DNA of 64,000 bases, from assembly GCA_963402885.1 (NCBI GenBank), contig OY727099.1, forward strand, positions 6,312,001-6,376,000, read 5' to 3'. Positions 1-11,584 of this stretch are shown here, piece by piece. This stretch comes from Antedon bifida (lineage: Eukaryota > Echinodermata > Crinoidea > Comatulida > Antedonidae). The translations under genes were made by a program, and so were the position numbers. Each line of letters opens with the position of its first letter. Position 1 is the first letter of the stretch. The notes under the pieces are model-generated. The model ran no database searches and was not told where the DNA came from. It worked only from the letters and a program-made list of their open reading frames with translations.

Positions 1-450
1 ATAAATACAAAAAGTAAACAATGATAATAATTCATTGACATTTTCACTTTTTGTTCCAATAACAATGTCTAGCCAATCATGTACAGTTTCTTCAAGTGTA
101 TAGCATTTTATAATCATGTTGTTAAATTTTGTCCATACTTTTTGGATACTTTTACATTTCAAAAGCATGTGCTTGTCTGTCTCAATTTCGTTTTGGCAGT
201 GTTCGCACATTTCTTCCGGAGATATTTTCCATATCTTCATTCGTTGTTTACATGCCAGAATCTGATGTAGCAGTTTAAAATTAAATTGTGCTACTTTTGT
301 TACATGTTTCATGCTATAGACTTTTTTTAACCATATTTCATTCCACTTAAAGTTCACATTTCTAAATTCTGTTTCCCATTTCGATTGACAAAATGGAGTA
401 ATAGATATATTGTTTATAATGTGTTTATAATAAAAAGAATTTTTATACTT
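1..450 (-). mobile_element. LINE reverse-transcriptase C-terminal fragment (zf-RVT-like)
   Basis: Read on the minus strand, one frame stays open from about 450 to the left edge. It encodes a segment with the pattern EEMCEHCQNEIETDKHMLLKC followed by a W about six residues later. This C-x2-C ... ET-x-H-x-L-x2-C ... W arrangement is typical of the zinc-binding tail after the reverse transcriptase of many non-LTR retrotransposons (zf-RVT family). Upstream residues include WNEIWLKKVYSMKHVTKVAQ and FNFKLLHQIL, as expected for the RT-tail linker. The element runs off the window edge, so its completeness and clade cannot be judged. The 63-codon plus-strand ORF here is an antisense shadow. Confidence 0.6.
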
Positions 451-520
451 TTTACAATATATTGTTTGTATTTCTTGTTTGACAATAACGGTAATAAAAA
501 ATATAGAATCTGCGTTATTC

Positions 521-700
521 TTAATGCTTGGTTCCCACTAGCGACGCAACGTAACGCAACGCTACGACGTGTTGACGCAAAGTGCTGTATTGCGTAATCA
601 CAAGTGGGAACCGACGACGCAACAGTGCTGCAAACATCGCAGGTTTGATTTCACGCAGGCGGGGGCAAACGCAAAAGTACGCGGGGTGAACCAGGTCAAA
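521..700. mobile_element. TTAA-flanked palindromic MITE, family A, copy 1 (degenerate)
   Basis: Begins TTAATGCTTGGTTCCCACTAG and contains a second GTGGGAACCGACGACGCAAC block. It shares the internal stretch ACAGTGCTGCAA...ATCGCAGGTTTGATTTC with the copy at 16701. The far end is eroded, so the right boundary is approximate. Confidence 0.55.
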
Positions 701-752
701 GTCTACGGCATGCTAAAAGGGTGAAATTTAGCTATTTCCACTAGCAATACGA

Positions 753-3700
753 CTAAACAACAGTTACTTTTTCCTCCACATAAGTGTTGCCAATTAAATG
801 ATTGTTTTTGCATTCACTAGTGTCTTTATTATGCTTATAATCCACCATGTAGCGATCCGGTGCAAAATACTTTTGGTAAAGTGGAGCCAACAACAACGTT
901 ACTGACGAAACTAAGTACAGGCCAGTACATAGGTATAGTGCGGGGTTGTAGGAACCCGTCGAGTCATATAAAGAACCTGTTAAGAAACAAATCAAATGGC
1001 AGTTATAAATCATTTATATTTACTTTTCTCAATATATTGTCAACATTGCACTCGTTGTCCAGAGTACCATCCGCGATCATGTACGTATAATCTCTCCATG
1101 TCAATGCCGTTTAAACTAGAACATAACGCAAGGACGTAAACGCAACACATGCGTGTTGACCAATGACAGGCGACAGTTCGAATACTCCATCGCTTGTGAT
1201 TGGTCAACTCACTTACGTTGCGTTACGTCCTTGTATTGCGTCTCTAGTGGGAACTGGGCATTAATCAATTTATTTATTTTTTCTAAATTGTTATCATTGT
1301 CTTTCTACAGAGGCATAGACCTACATACACAAAATGAGGCCTACATTTTATTCCGATTGAGGAATCTACTAGGTAACCCTTTTCTACGTCACTCTGCAGC
1401 TGCTCATGTTTAATTCAATAGCATCCAATAAGAAGAAAGTCATATTATTTCGCTTGATTCGAGCCCAAACTAAATTTACAAATGGTTTAAAAATGGATAA
1501 ATAAATAAATAAATAATTAATACCAATCTTTTATGGTAACACAGAGGGTTAAAAAGGCAAAATGTTAATGAAGCGTAAACTCAAGTTATTACCTTGTATG
1601 AACGGGCCTATAAGATTCCCAACTCCACTCCATACCAAAACAATATTTGCTGATGTTTTACTTCTTCTCGCACCGAATATTTCCAAACCAGTGGGCAACT
1701 GAAGTCCATTATATACTCCTCTTGGAAGACCGTAACCTATTGTAAAAACAATTACAATACACCACCTTAAGTTTCACACTAAGCCCGCCGACGACGGATA
1801 TTTCTCTTGATCACACAGTAAGCCTACATACGTCACGTACGTTCGTGCAAACACCCCTTTGATTTCGTATCGGCCACCATTTCGTTTCATTCATTTATTT
1901 ATTTGATCAGCATAAAATCAATACAATGACATACAATCTTAAACAAGAGATAAATAAGCTGGGCAGGGGAGCATATAGCCGCGTTGAGCGTCGTGAAAAC
2001 GAAACATCGCCGTTCGATTCACCGGAACGGAACCGTGCCGGAACAGTTGTGAAAGAGACCCTTTACTCAAGTGAGTCAGCTACCCCTCATATAAAATATC
2101 GCAATCTGGGCTCTCAGTGTGTACGTACTTTGTCGTAATAAATGCATGTGCATGAATATAGGTCATACCTATAGTATTTAAATAAATTATTTAATTTTAA
2201 TAACTGATTGGACTGTGTATACTTTATAACATCATCATATGAAGGAGAAACAAATACAAGCGGCAGGACATAGGCCTATACCCACTACAGAGAAAATAAG
2301 ATACAACTTACAAAATGTTATACACAATATTAGGATCGTATTCGTGGTCAACGTCAAGCCTACGCTCACAATCATTAATACCAATAAGCTGACTGGTAGA
2401 CAGTATATGAGTGGAAAGGGTATTCGTGGAGCAACTAAGATAATGACGACCTTTGAGAATGCATCTCCAATGGCTAGTACAGTGATTCCTGTCGCACTCT
2501 TCTGGTTGCTCAATCCAATAGATTCGAGAAAGGTTGCCTAAGATAGTAAACAAACCATGATAAACACAGAAGAGAGCTTGGTTCCAATTAAGTACCAATT
2601 TTAATATGTAAGGGCGTGTGGCGCAGTGTGTTGGACGTTCGACTACTGATCGTGAGATCGAGGTTCGAATCCAACTTTCGCCGCATTGCTTGTATCCTTA
2701 TTTATAGGCAAGATACTTTACTTACGTTTGCCTCTCTCCACCCAGGTGTATACAATGGGATTCCGGTTAGACCAAGACACAACTTTGCGCTGATTACTAG
2801 TATGTTTCCATACGTGTTTAATCCACACAAAAAATGACTGGGGTAATAATGTTCAGCGCTTAGAGGTTTCACAATATTAGGCGCTATATAAAATTAGGAT
2901 ATTATTATTAATATATCAATCAATTAACCAAACAAGTGGATTAACCACCCTTGTCAGTCATGTTAAATTAGCTGCTTTGCGTGTGTAGTCTGGTGGAACC
3001 AGAATAAGAATCTAAATATATATTAATAATTGTGAATACATTATTTATATTACGCATTTCACAAAAAATGTCGTCTCGAATGCGTTGTGGACTTCTGTTA
3101 CACTTTTTAACTACTGTACATGCTTCAATTCTCCCCTGGTACGGCGCTAGTTCGCATGTCCTGCTACCCAGCAAACTCAAAACGTTTGTAAAACGTAATC
3201 GAAACCTTTGCATTTGGGTTTTTTAAGGTTTGGTTTTTCTAAAACGTTTTAAACACGTTTTTTCAACGTTTCTGTGTCAGAAATAAATTTTATACTCGAA
3301 CAACGTTTGCATCAAAACGTTATAAAAACGTTATAATAACGAATGCAAAAAACTAAAAAAGTCTGTCAAACAGAAGAACGAAATCAAAACGTTTACAGAA
3401 CGTTATAATATAACGAAATAATTACCAATTTTCAGAACAGTTGTGATCGTCTTTTTGAAACGTTTTAAAAACGATTTTAAAACGTTGTTTTTTAACATTG
3501 CAGTTTATGGGAAATTACGTTACACGAAGACATAGAAAAAACGTTATAATAACGAATGCAAAACACTAAAAAAGTCTGTCAAACAGAAGAACGAAATCAA
3601 AACGTTTAAAGAACGTTATAATATAACGAAATAATTACCAAATTTCAGAACAGTGTGATCGTCTTTTCGAAACGTTTTAAAAACGATTTTAAAACGTTGT

Positions 3701-6379
3701 TTTTAACATTGCAGTTTATGGGAAATTATTGTTACACAAAGACATAGAAAAAACGTTATAGAAACGTATGTAAAACCTACTAAACACAAGGGTATTAATA
3801 AAGCGAAATCAAAACCTTGAAAAAACGTTATTTAAAAACTAAATTGTTACCAATCTTTAGATAAAATGTAAGCGTTTTTTACAAAGTTTTAAAAGCGTTT
3901 TTAAAACGACTTTATTAACATTGCATTTTCAAGACAATACATTTGCAGCAAAACTTTATAAACATTTTTGTACAAAACTAAACACAAGGTATGAATCAAG
4001 GGAAATCAAAACCTTGAAAAAACGCCACAAAAAACTTTATAAAAATGTATGCAAAATTTACAAACACAACATGTGTTTCCAATAAAGTAAAACCATCACG
4101 TTAATATTATCGTTGTATAAAAATCGTTTTTGCGAAATGTATCAAAATGGCACAGCTAAACTTGAATCAACAGAACAAGGCATTTTATAGCACTTCGAAC
4201 AATGTTCAGAAGATTGATCGTTTTGTGAAACGTTTTGAAAACGATTTAATAACGTTGGTTAAAATTGCATAATAAAACGCTATTTCATGGTAAGGAAAAA
4301 CCGGTAACGAACATAATTATTGTAACTATATTTACACCAATTCTCATGATGATATAAAACTTATAAAAAACGATTGTTTAACGTTATAATGTGCATGCAG
4401 TGCCCATGTGACTATCACGTTTTGATGACGTCAACATTTTTAAAAGTGTCCGTTAACTGAAAATCATCCAGAGAGAGACCGTCAGATATACCACGCTATA
4501 CAATATTTGTTAACTGAGATCAAAGTAGCAAAGGAGAGGTAAGTTATAACTTTTCATTGTTTGTTGTCTCAATGCATAAACAGGAAATATGTAGTTAAAT
4601 ACTGTAGGCCTAAACTGAAACTAAATGACCTCATGATGAGTGTGGAATACAAATAGTACATCAGGGTAACCCCTACTCGTCTCGAAAGATGTACAAGTTT
4701 CTTTAAAGCGCACATGAGCATTTTGTTTATACGGGACCTAGGGTTAGTATTCCTTAATTATCCGATACTGACTCATGAAACCATGTAGCGTCGAATCCTT
4801 GTCATAGTTATATGAATACGATTCCCATTGAGACGCAACGCAAGGACGTAAGTGATTTGAACAATCACAAGCGATCGATTATTCGAACTTTCGGTTGTGA
4901 TTGGTCAACTCGCTTGCGTTGCTTCTACGTCCTTGCGTTGCACCGCTAGTGAGAACCAACCTTTAATCGCACGGCCACTCTCAAATAAGCTAGGAATAAC
5001 ATTTTAAAATGGTTATACTTACCATATAAACATACTGAAATACTAAAGCAAGGTAACAAGTAAAAGTTGCCAAACTGAACAACCAGACCTCAGGAAAACA
5101 AAGTAAACTAGGCCTACTCGCCGATTGTGAAGTCCTTTTTGTTTCCATAGCTCCAATCTTGCAAACATCAACATTTGTAGGCTTAGTAAAAAATATACAG
5201 CAGAACATTCCAAAAATAAAAATCACAGCTGCAGATATACGGAATGTCCATCTCCAACCAATATGTTCTAAACTAAACTCAATCAAATTGCTCATGGCAA
5301 AATTACCTGAAAAAGTATGAAAATAACATTAGGCGAGAGTAGACCCATACATTTGTATAAAATGAGTATATATGTCTATTTACAATGGTGGATTTTTTAA
5401 ACAGTTGATGTTTACGTAGGGTATGTTAATAACGTCACAGAGAGGCTAATAGGCTTTTCAAGTTAAAATAAGGTACAGAACCCATCATTTGGGACGCCCG
5501 TATTCCCATGTTTTACCTACAACCAACAGGACCACAATGCAAAACAGGTTTTCTTTTACCTGATTGTGTAATCCTGTAAAAAGATGTTGTTAAATAAATA
5601 AATAAATCCAGGGGACACCTCTATTAAGCGGACACTTCAATAGAGGTTCTACATTTACATTCTAACGCGACAAGCATAGTTAAGTTGACTTCAAATTTAC
5701 CAAATGTTGCTCCGAGTGCTACCAACGTCATTGCACTGGCCCTGCGTTTGTCGTGAAACAATAATATGACCACTTCGTTTGTTAAAATCATCGAAATGTT
5801 AGCACTTAATCCATAGAAGACTCCATAAAACAAAATAACGTATATTAGTGTAGGAGAAAACGACGTAGCAACCAGGGAAGCACTTCCAATTACCGCACCA
5901 ATGATGCCGAATTTGCGAAATGATAGATGACGTAATACCCACGTTGATGCTAGTGTACCAAACATAAACGAACAATAACTGATCGATCCAATCCAGCCTA
6001 AAACAGGAAAAATTAATACAGTATCACTTAATGTCTATGAATAGTGTTAAATATCGAAGAAGTGATAAGCTATAGCTATCAACAATGGTCATGGCTGCGA
6101 TTATGTGCTAACCTCCGACATTTATACTACAGTTATATACAGGCCTAAAGGCTATATCAACTACACTTTCTTACCTGTTAGTGCAACGCTACTCTGGAAC
6201 TCATGTTGTAGTTCATCAAAAAACAATCCAAAATTGTACAAAAATCCAATAAAAACAAACTGATGAAAAGTACCAATTATAGTTTTGAACCATGGTAAGT
6301 TTCCCCTGTACCATGGAACTGATTCGATGACGTCATTATCTTTGGTGCTGGCTAACTCGTAATCATTCTTTCTGCTCAT
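753..6379 (-). CDS. SLC16-like (monocarboxylate-transporter-like) protein 1, complete, 6 exons
   Basis: Predicted 459-residue MFS transporter for the plasma membrane, expected by family to move monocarboxylates or related small organic acids. Exons in coding order: 6175-6379, 5701-5997, 5023-5306, 2312-2537, 1593-1736, 753-976; all introns are GT-AG and the sum is 1380 nt including TAG. The start is the ATG at 6377-6379 (MSRKNDYEL). Family marks: TGWIGS after TM1, GWRWTFR before TM6, a long hydrophilic central loop, ESIGLS...SATG at TM7-8, and YGLPRGVYNGLQLPTGLEIFG in the C-terminal half. D287 and K291 sit where mammalian MCT1 has the TM8 Asp/Arg pair (D302/R306). The usual TM1 signature [DE]G[GS]WGW is absent; RGNLPWFK stands there. 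The protein ends EEKVTVV, a class I PDZ-ligand pattern. Gene 2 has the same phases. Intron 3 (2.5 kb) is full of repeats. Substrate unknown; it could instead be an SLC16A-orphan type. Confidence 0.85.
1111..1264. mobile_element. Family A MITE, copy 2, in intron 5 of SLC16-like gene 1
   Basis: Carries the two inverted arms CGCAAGGACGTAAACGCAAC and GTTGCGTTACGTCCTTG around a centre with GATTGGTCAAC. It is bounded by TTAAACTAGAAC on the left and GGGAACTGGGCATTAA on the right, with TTAA at both edges. Confidence 0.75.
2611..2935 (+). mobile_element. tRNA-derived SINE, family S1, in intron 3 of SLC16-like gene 1 (antisense to it)
   Basis: The head reads GGGCGTGTGGCGCAGTGTG...GATCGAGGTTCGAATCC, which matches pol III A-box and B-box spacing of a tRNA. 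The body TTTGCCTCTCTCCACCCAGG and the tail TTTCCATACGTGTTTAATCC...AATGACTGGGGTAATAATG are shared with copies at 55850 and 61490. It ends in an ATTATTATTA-rich tail. Confidence 0.75.
3170..4300. repeat. AACGTT-rich diverged tandem array, unit about 213 bp
   Basis: The block ACGTTATAATAACGAATGC recurs at 3328 and 3541 (213 bp apart), with degraded versions near 3756 (ACGTTATAGAAACGTATG) and 3953. Each unit also carries GTCTGTCAAACAGAAGAACG, CGTTTTAAAAACGATTTTAAAA and an ACATTGCAGTTTATGGGAAA block. The self-complementary hexamer AACGTT occurs dozens of times. Identity falls from left to right. The array lies in intron 3 of SLC16-like gene 1. Confidence 0.8.
4426..4544 (+). promoter_or_regulatory. 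Possible plus-strand promoter and leader exon next to the AACGTT array
   Basis: TGACGTCA (a perfect cAMP-response-element octamer) lies at 4426-4433. A TATA-like TTTTAAAAG follows at 4437-4445, then about 90 bp without any ATG, ending in a consensus splice donor GAGAG/GTAAGT (GTAAGT at 4539-4544). This layout would suit a short non-coding first exon transcribed antisense to the surrounding gene, or the 5' end of a mobile element. I see no acceptor partner that I can assign. Weak evidence. Confidence 0.25.
4650..4770 (-). mobile_element. SINE family S3, 3' part
   Basis: The stretch GGTAACCCCTACTCGTCTCG...TTTAAAGCGCACATGAGC...CGGGACCTAGGGTTAGTATTC, read in reverse, matches the tail of the S3 element at 29368-29600. 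The tRNA-like head is missing. Confidence 0.5.
4820..4966. mobile_element. Family A MITE, copy 3, in intron 3 of SLC16-like gene 1
   Basis: Arms ATTCCCATTGAGACGCAACG and CGTTGCACCGCTAGTGAGAA surround the shared AATCACAAGCGAT...GATTGGTCAAC core. The right edge is CCTTTAAT. Confidence 0.75.
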
Positions 6380-6692
6380 CCCGTATTTTTGTAACAAATA
6401 TTAATCACATACGTATATGGAACTCCTTTTGATGCATTCTGTAAAAATAAATACTAGTTTTTGCATTTACGATAAACAAAAATAAAAAATAGAACTCCTT
6501 GGAGTAGGCCTAATAACTGTATACTCGTTGTGATTGCCTACCTATTCAACACATTTCTGAACATTTTTCAGAGGGACAATCCGTATAAGCAAAAAGAAGA
6601 CATTTTGTAAACCCGACTTGAATTCTACCTCAGCTAGTAAAATTTGTCTTTTAAAGTTTGTTATCAGTGGGCGTCTTAAGCCTCAGTCTCAG

Positions 6693-6885
6693 CAAGAAAA
6701 CAATAGGATGTTGAGATCCGGGAGATCAATGGTTTATCTGGCTCAGCGACACGACAGACCCACGCGTGCCCGCGGAGAGTATTACATAATAGTACAGTGG
6801 TATTTGTCGTAGCCAGACAAAATATCAAAGGACTGTGTTACGAGTTCCTATATCTTCGCAGGGCGTGTTCTGTTAGATTGCCTTG
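6693..6885. mobile_element. Family C MITE (CAAGGCAATCTAA ends), left-truncated copy
   Basis: Ends TTAGATTGCCTTGG and contains GATATTTGTCG-like, AGTACAGTGGTATTTGTCG and GTTACGAGTTCCTATATC blocks matching the complete copy at 35263-35478. The left terminus is missing. Confidence 0.55.
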
Positions 6886-9319
6886 GTCTCACTATGGCTC
6901 CGGGGATGCAGATTTGCAAAATGTATTCCTAATCCAATGATGGATATGTGTGTCATTCTCGAACTCAACATTGTGCTGTCTCTCATTCTAGCGGCTCCAT
7001 TTTGTTAAGTCCGTGGTATATTCACCTGGATCAGGCCTATACCATCAATCATTTACAACTTAGCATATTTTTGCTGGTTCCTCAGCCGTAAGACTCACAT
7101 GTTTGTTCTACCTGTGATTTGTCCGTATCTTTTGCGCATGTGCGGTTAGGCCTATTTATTTATATATTTTAAACCACGGACTGTAAATATTTGTATTGCG
7201 TCATAGTTATTAGTTGTAATCTTTATAAAGTCGATCAATCAATCAATCGTTCGTTTTATATAGCACCATTCTAACAGTCATTGCTCATGGCGCTGCCAAA
7301 AATATCAGAAAATGTGAGTTTTTATTAGCCTAAAGGCGATCAATAATGATGTTTGTTTAATGCACGACGATAATGTATACAATGCAACATTGACCTTATT
7401 AATAATTATGTATATTAACAAACTGCGATGGTAGAGCTTGAATATAAAAAGTATGTTTGCAATTAAGGTTATAGAAAAGGCCAAAAAATGGAGGAAAACA
7501 TAGAACTCAGGGGCGGTCGCAGGACTATTTTAAGAGGGTTGCCCAAAGACTCCAGGGCTGTAGACACTGAGTATTTGAGCAAGCAAATTGTTAAATGACA
7601 CCCTTAGATGGCCGCAAATGGTACTCTCGCAATTAAATTTCATGATAAATTGTACCTCTAGTTTGCCGGAAATGTCATTCACTCTATAGTGCGCTAGCAA
7701 ACAGAGGATTGTAGCCTATATTATTCCGCCGGTAATAAAACATACGCGACTTTTTTTCGTTCAATGCGAACAGGAAGTCTCCGATGAAGGTACTTCTGGT
7801 ACGGTAATACATTCTAATAACTGTACTCAATTAATGTAAATTAATTATCAATTAATAATTTTTAAAAGTTATACAAAAAATATGAAGCTGCTGCTATAAA
7901 TATATTGAGCAAAACGTTAACTTGTATTATTTTGAATTAAATGAATAAAAATAAAGTCCGATGTTAAAACTACAATTTCCAAAATTCATTTTTATTTATC
8001 CACTATAAACTTGACAAAAGTGTTGTTTAAACCACACTACAAAATAAAACAAAGAAAATAATGATTTTGACATTTGCAGAAAGAAGAAAACTTTGCTCTG
8101 CTACCGGTATAACACGGTTCAAATTACGGGAATTCGGCCTAATATTTACGGACGTACGGAAGTGAAGATAAATAAGGTACTACACGCATCGAAAAAACAA
8201 AACTATACGCACAATTATGATTTGGCCTAAAAATTGGCCCAGATTATGGAAAACCCCCGGCAAAACGCAATAATTATTGACAAATCGATTATTAGCCTTG
8301 TTATTATTATTATATAGCATTATATGCCTAATATTTAAAAGGAATAATAGGCTATATTTCGTATATATATATATTTTTTTTTGACGCAAAGTTTATGTGT
8401 GAATGCTTGATTCATTATAGGTAGGCTAATCTATGATGGCGCTAGTAACACTGATATGCGTGTGAATGACGTAGTAGGCTACATACACGAGCATAGCTAG
8501 GGAAGATATGTACTGCCGTTCATTGCGAGAGGAGGGGGAAGTCCGGTAATGTATCTATATATAAATTTACGTAAGGGCAAAATTCGGTAAATCCCGCGTT
8601 ACTTCTAGAATCATGATAATGTAACAATCCAGAGATGAAATAAAATCACGAATACATTTAGCTGATTGTCGTTGTGTTAGTCGTCGTCAGAAGTTTATCG
8701 ACCGACATCTATTTATTTTTTTGTGGCAATTAAAGTTGAATATATATATTTCTCATGTGAAGTAGAGCGTTTCTCTGAATAATTTTGTTTATTTATTTAT
8801 TTATTTCATTTCCTAACCAACAGTGAACTCATGGTTCACCACTTACAGGAGGGAACACAGACCAACACGTACACATACAATAAAAAATATTAAACTAAAC
8901 TACTAACAATGTTGCGAAACTTATGGAAATTATTACTAGGAAAATAATACTAAGATATCTAATAATATAAACAAACGAATAATTTTGTTTGTATTATAAC
9001 ACAAGTTCATTTTGGATCTCAATTGGAGACCAAATAATCCCTCTTGTCCAGCACACCAAAGTAGAACAAATGGGAGACCAGCCCAATCTTGACCTTGGAG
9101 TATTTTCTTACTTACTTAGACTTAGTTCCTCCTGTTCTCTAAAGAACATTGGGCAGCAGGAGTATTTTCATAATTACTTAATAAATTATTAAATTAAATT
9201 TTTTAATTTCCTGTTATTGTAATAATTAAATTATTCTTAATTAATGAAGGTCATTCTTTGCCTTCTTTGCATTAATTGTCTTTCTATTTTTAGCCAGACT
9301 CCGTTGATACAAAGGAGTG

Positions 9320-9560
9320 GAGTGGAGTTGTGGCTTGGTGGTTATGATGCTTGGCTACCACTCCAAGGGTCCTGGGTTCAAGTCCCGTCACATGTCAGGA
9401 TTTTTCTAAGGACAAAATTACAACTCCACTCCCAAAGACTTGTAATAAGACTTTGTTTATGTAGAGCATCTTGTATATATGTTTGTCTTGTGAACCTCTG
9501 AGGGTCCCTAATGATCAGCAATTGCTGGATGGATCACCCTCTTTAAATATGGTAAAAAAA
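9320..9560 (+). mobile_element. tRNA-derived SINE, family S2
   Basis: The head GTTGTGGCTTGGTGGTTATGATGC (A box) is followed by CCTGGGTTCAAGTCCCG (B box), as in a tRNA gene. Then come ACAACTCCACTCCCAAAGAC and a poly(A)-like run at 9551-9569. It is related to the copy at 63640. The anticodon arm is not tRNA-like enough for a functional tRNA. Confidence 0.65.
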
Positions 9561-10618
9561 AAAAAAAAATTGGGGAAAACCCGGTATTTTCGCTGAAAAG
9601 TTAGGAGTCTTCCATTTGTTTTGGCCTCACGATCGATCGAAAAGTGGGTGAATAACAGAAGAAAAACAAAAATATCAATCCGCGCGCAATGCATTTTGGG
9701 ATTTATAGCGGGCCGCTATAATTATTAGAATCGACTTATTTTTCACATTTTTAACCATTTAAAGACGAAAAAAGTTATCACAATAGGACCATATAGTATT
9801 ATTTTTACATTAAATATTATAGTTTGTGATCTTAAATTAGATCTAAAAAACGTAGGGAATGGGTCTTTAATAGAATTTCTGTTTTTCATCTGGCGTTACT
9901 CTTTGAGTTTTGCCCTCTTCCTTCATATTACAATTTATATTGGATATTTGTTCTTATCTTATGTGGAAGAAATAAATGCTGATCTGATTTGATTTGGATT
10001 TTCAGTAAATTACCAATGGTTTACTCAAAGTCAACACTGTAGCATAATCCCTCACTATTCAATCAAAATGTTATTCTTAAACTACTTTGTTGAAAAATGG
10101 ATTGCGTAATATATAAATGGATTGATATAGTAAAACGTAAAAAAGATACTTTCTTGTCTGGTTATTATAAGGTATTCATGCAGTTATTAAGCGGAGGATT
10201 ATTTTTGTAGCGTTTCGTTTAAAATACATTTTGTTACAAAAAAATATTTTGGCTGTGAAAGTCGTTAAATTCGTTGGCGCCAGCATTACCAATCAAAACA
10301 TTCAACAATGATAAAATGCCCTACTACTTTTGACTATGCCTTTTCAATTCATTCTGCGCATGCTCAGAAACTTATCTACACTTATCTGTGCGTAGGCATA
10401 TTGGTGACTGCTGTGCATTCTGCCAATTTACAAATTCTCTTCCAGTCTGGACTTCTATAACGTATAAATATGGATATTGTATACGATGAATGGGACTCAA
10501 TTTTAGTGGCAGAAACAACATTTAGTATGAAATAAAGGTGTTGCCCGGGCCACTAGGGCAACACCCCTGGGTCTGCCCCTGCATTACTTACATATTTAAA
10601 CAATAATATACAGTATAC

Positions 10619-10706
10619 GAAAAACGTATCCTATATCGGATCATAGAGATATTATAGCTCACTATGATATAATATCTCTATGATCGGATATAGGATGCGT
10701 TTTTCG
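10619..10706. repeat. Near-perfect 88-bp hairpin (37-bp arms)
   Basis: The left arm CGAAAAACGTATCCTATATC... (10619-10655) and the right arm ...GATATAGGATGCGTTTTTCG (ending at 10706) are reverse complements with about two mismatches, around a short AT-rich loop. The second copy of the block (13282-13328) retains only the right arm. Confidence 0.8.
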
Positions 10707-11084
10707 TTCCGTGTCAGTATGAAACGCCCATGCAAACTAAGGGAATGTTCCCTCCCTAGATAAACACTGTCTACAATCCGACCAAAGACAATGCCTACCG
10801 CCAATACTGTCGGAACAGATGGTTATTCATTTATTATGTTCTGTACTTACACTGCAGCAGCGAGATTAATATGTAGGCCTACTGTAGAGAACTTGAGTAG
10901 CATCAGGAAACTAATAAACAACGCAGAATAATGTACTAACTCTTGATTATCAGCACATCAACACATACAGTATACCAACATGTTAATACACGTCATTGGA
11001 GTTGATCCACAGATTTGCAGCTGATAACAAACGTGACATATCTGTATGTGCAACACAATGCACCTGGTATTTTGATAATATGAA

Positions 11085-11283
11085 TTGTCCGGTGCTGACA
11101 CTGCTTGAGGGCGTAAGATAAGAAAAGTGTTTTTTCAGGAAAATCCACCAAGTAAAAATAGTGTTACGTTCGATCATTACATATAATATGAATTGTCCGG
11201 TGCTGACACTGCTTGAGGGCGTAAGATAAGAAAAGTGTTTTTTCAGGAAAAACCATCAAGTAAAAATAGTGTTACGTTCGATT
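11085..11283. repeat. Two-unit direct repeat, about 98 bp per unit
   Basis: GAATTGTCCGGTGCTGACAC...GTAAGATAAGAAAAGTG...GTTACGTTCGAT occurs at 11092 and again at 11190 with very few differences. It is a recent local duplication at the end of the long repeat block. Confidence 0.8.
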
Positions 11284-11444
11284 TGAAGATATTCGCTGTT
11301 TATACTACAAAACATAATTAAACGGTACTCATATTTTATATCAACTGTGGCTACATACTTCTTCAACATAATTGATTATTACGGAACTAGGGGACTACCG
11401 TACTTTCAGTAGAGTTGCTGTGTGTGTGGCAGTTGCTGTGTGAA

Positions 11445-11555
11445 TTAGTACACTGGTTGTGTACTGCATGACGATTGGTGTGACCATTGGTGTGTACTGC
11501 ATGACGATTGGTGTGTACTGCATGACGATTGGTGTGTACTGCATGATAAATGTGA
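11445..11555. repeat. 21-bp tandem repeat (GCATGACGATTGGTGTGTACT)
   Basis: Units start at 11466, 11499, 11520 and 11541, with one 12-bp interruption (GTGTGACCATTG). The reverse-strand ORF MQYTPIVMQYTPIV is a product of this periodicity. Confidence 0.85.
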
Positions 11556-11584
11556 ACTGAAGGCAGAGGAGGCGTTCCATAGGT

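Larger units (their letters stand above)
7508..11290. repeat. Duplicated non-coding block, long copy, starting with transposon-like terminus CAGGGGCGGTCGCAGG
   Basis: The left end (7508-7900), a middle part (about 9990-10300) and the right part (about 10650-11120) recur in the same order and orientation at 12383-12780, 12795-13080 and 13285-13830. The left end CAGGGGCGGTCGCAGGAC has an inverted partner near 10581 (CCTGGGTCTGCCCCTG), so it is probably a DNA transposon derivative. No matching target-site duplication is visible. The unshared section 7960-9980 may be a later insertion and contains a SINE. No transposase ORF is present. Confidence 0.6.
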
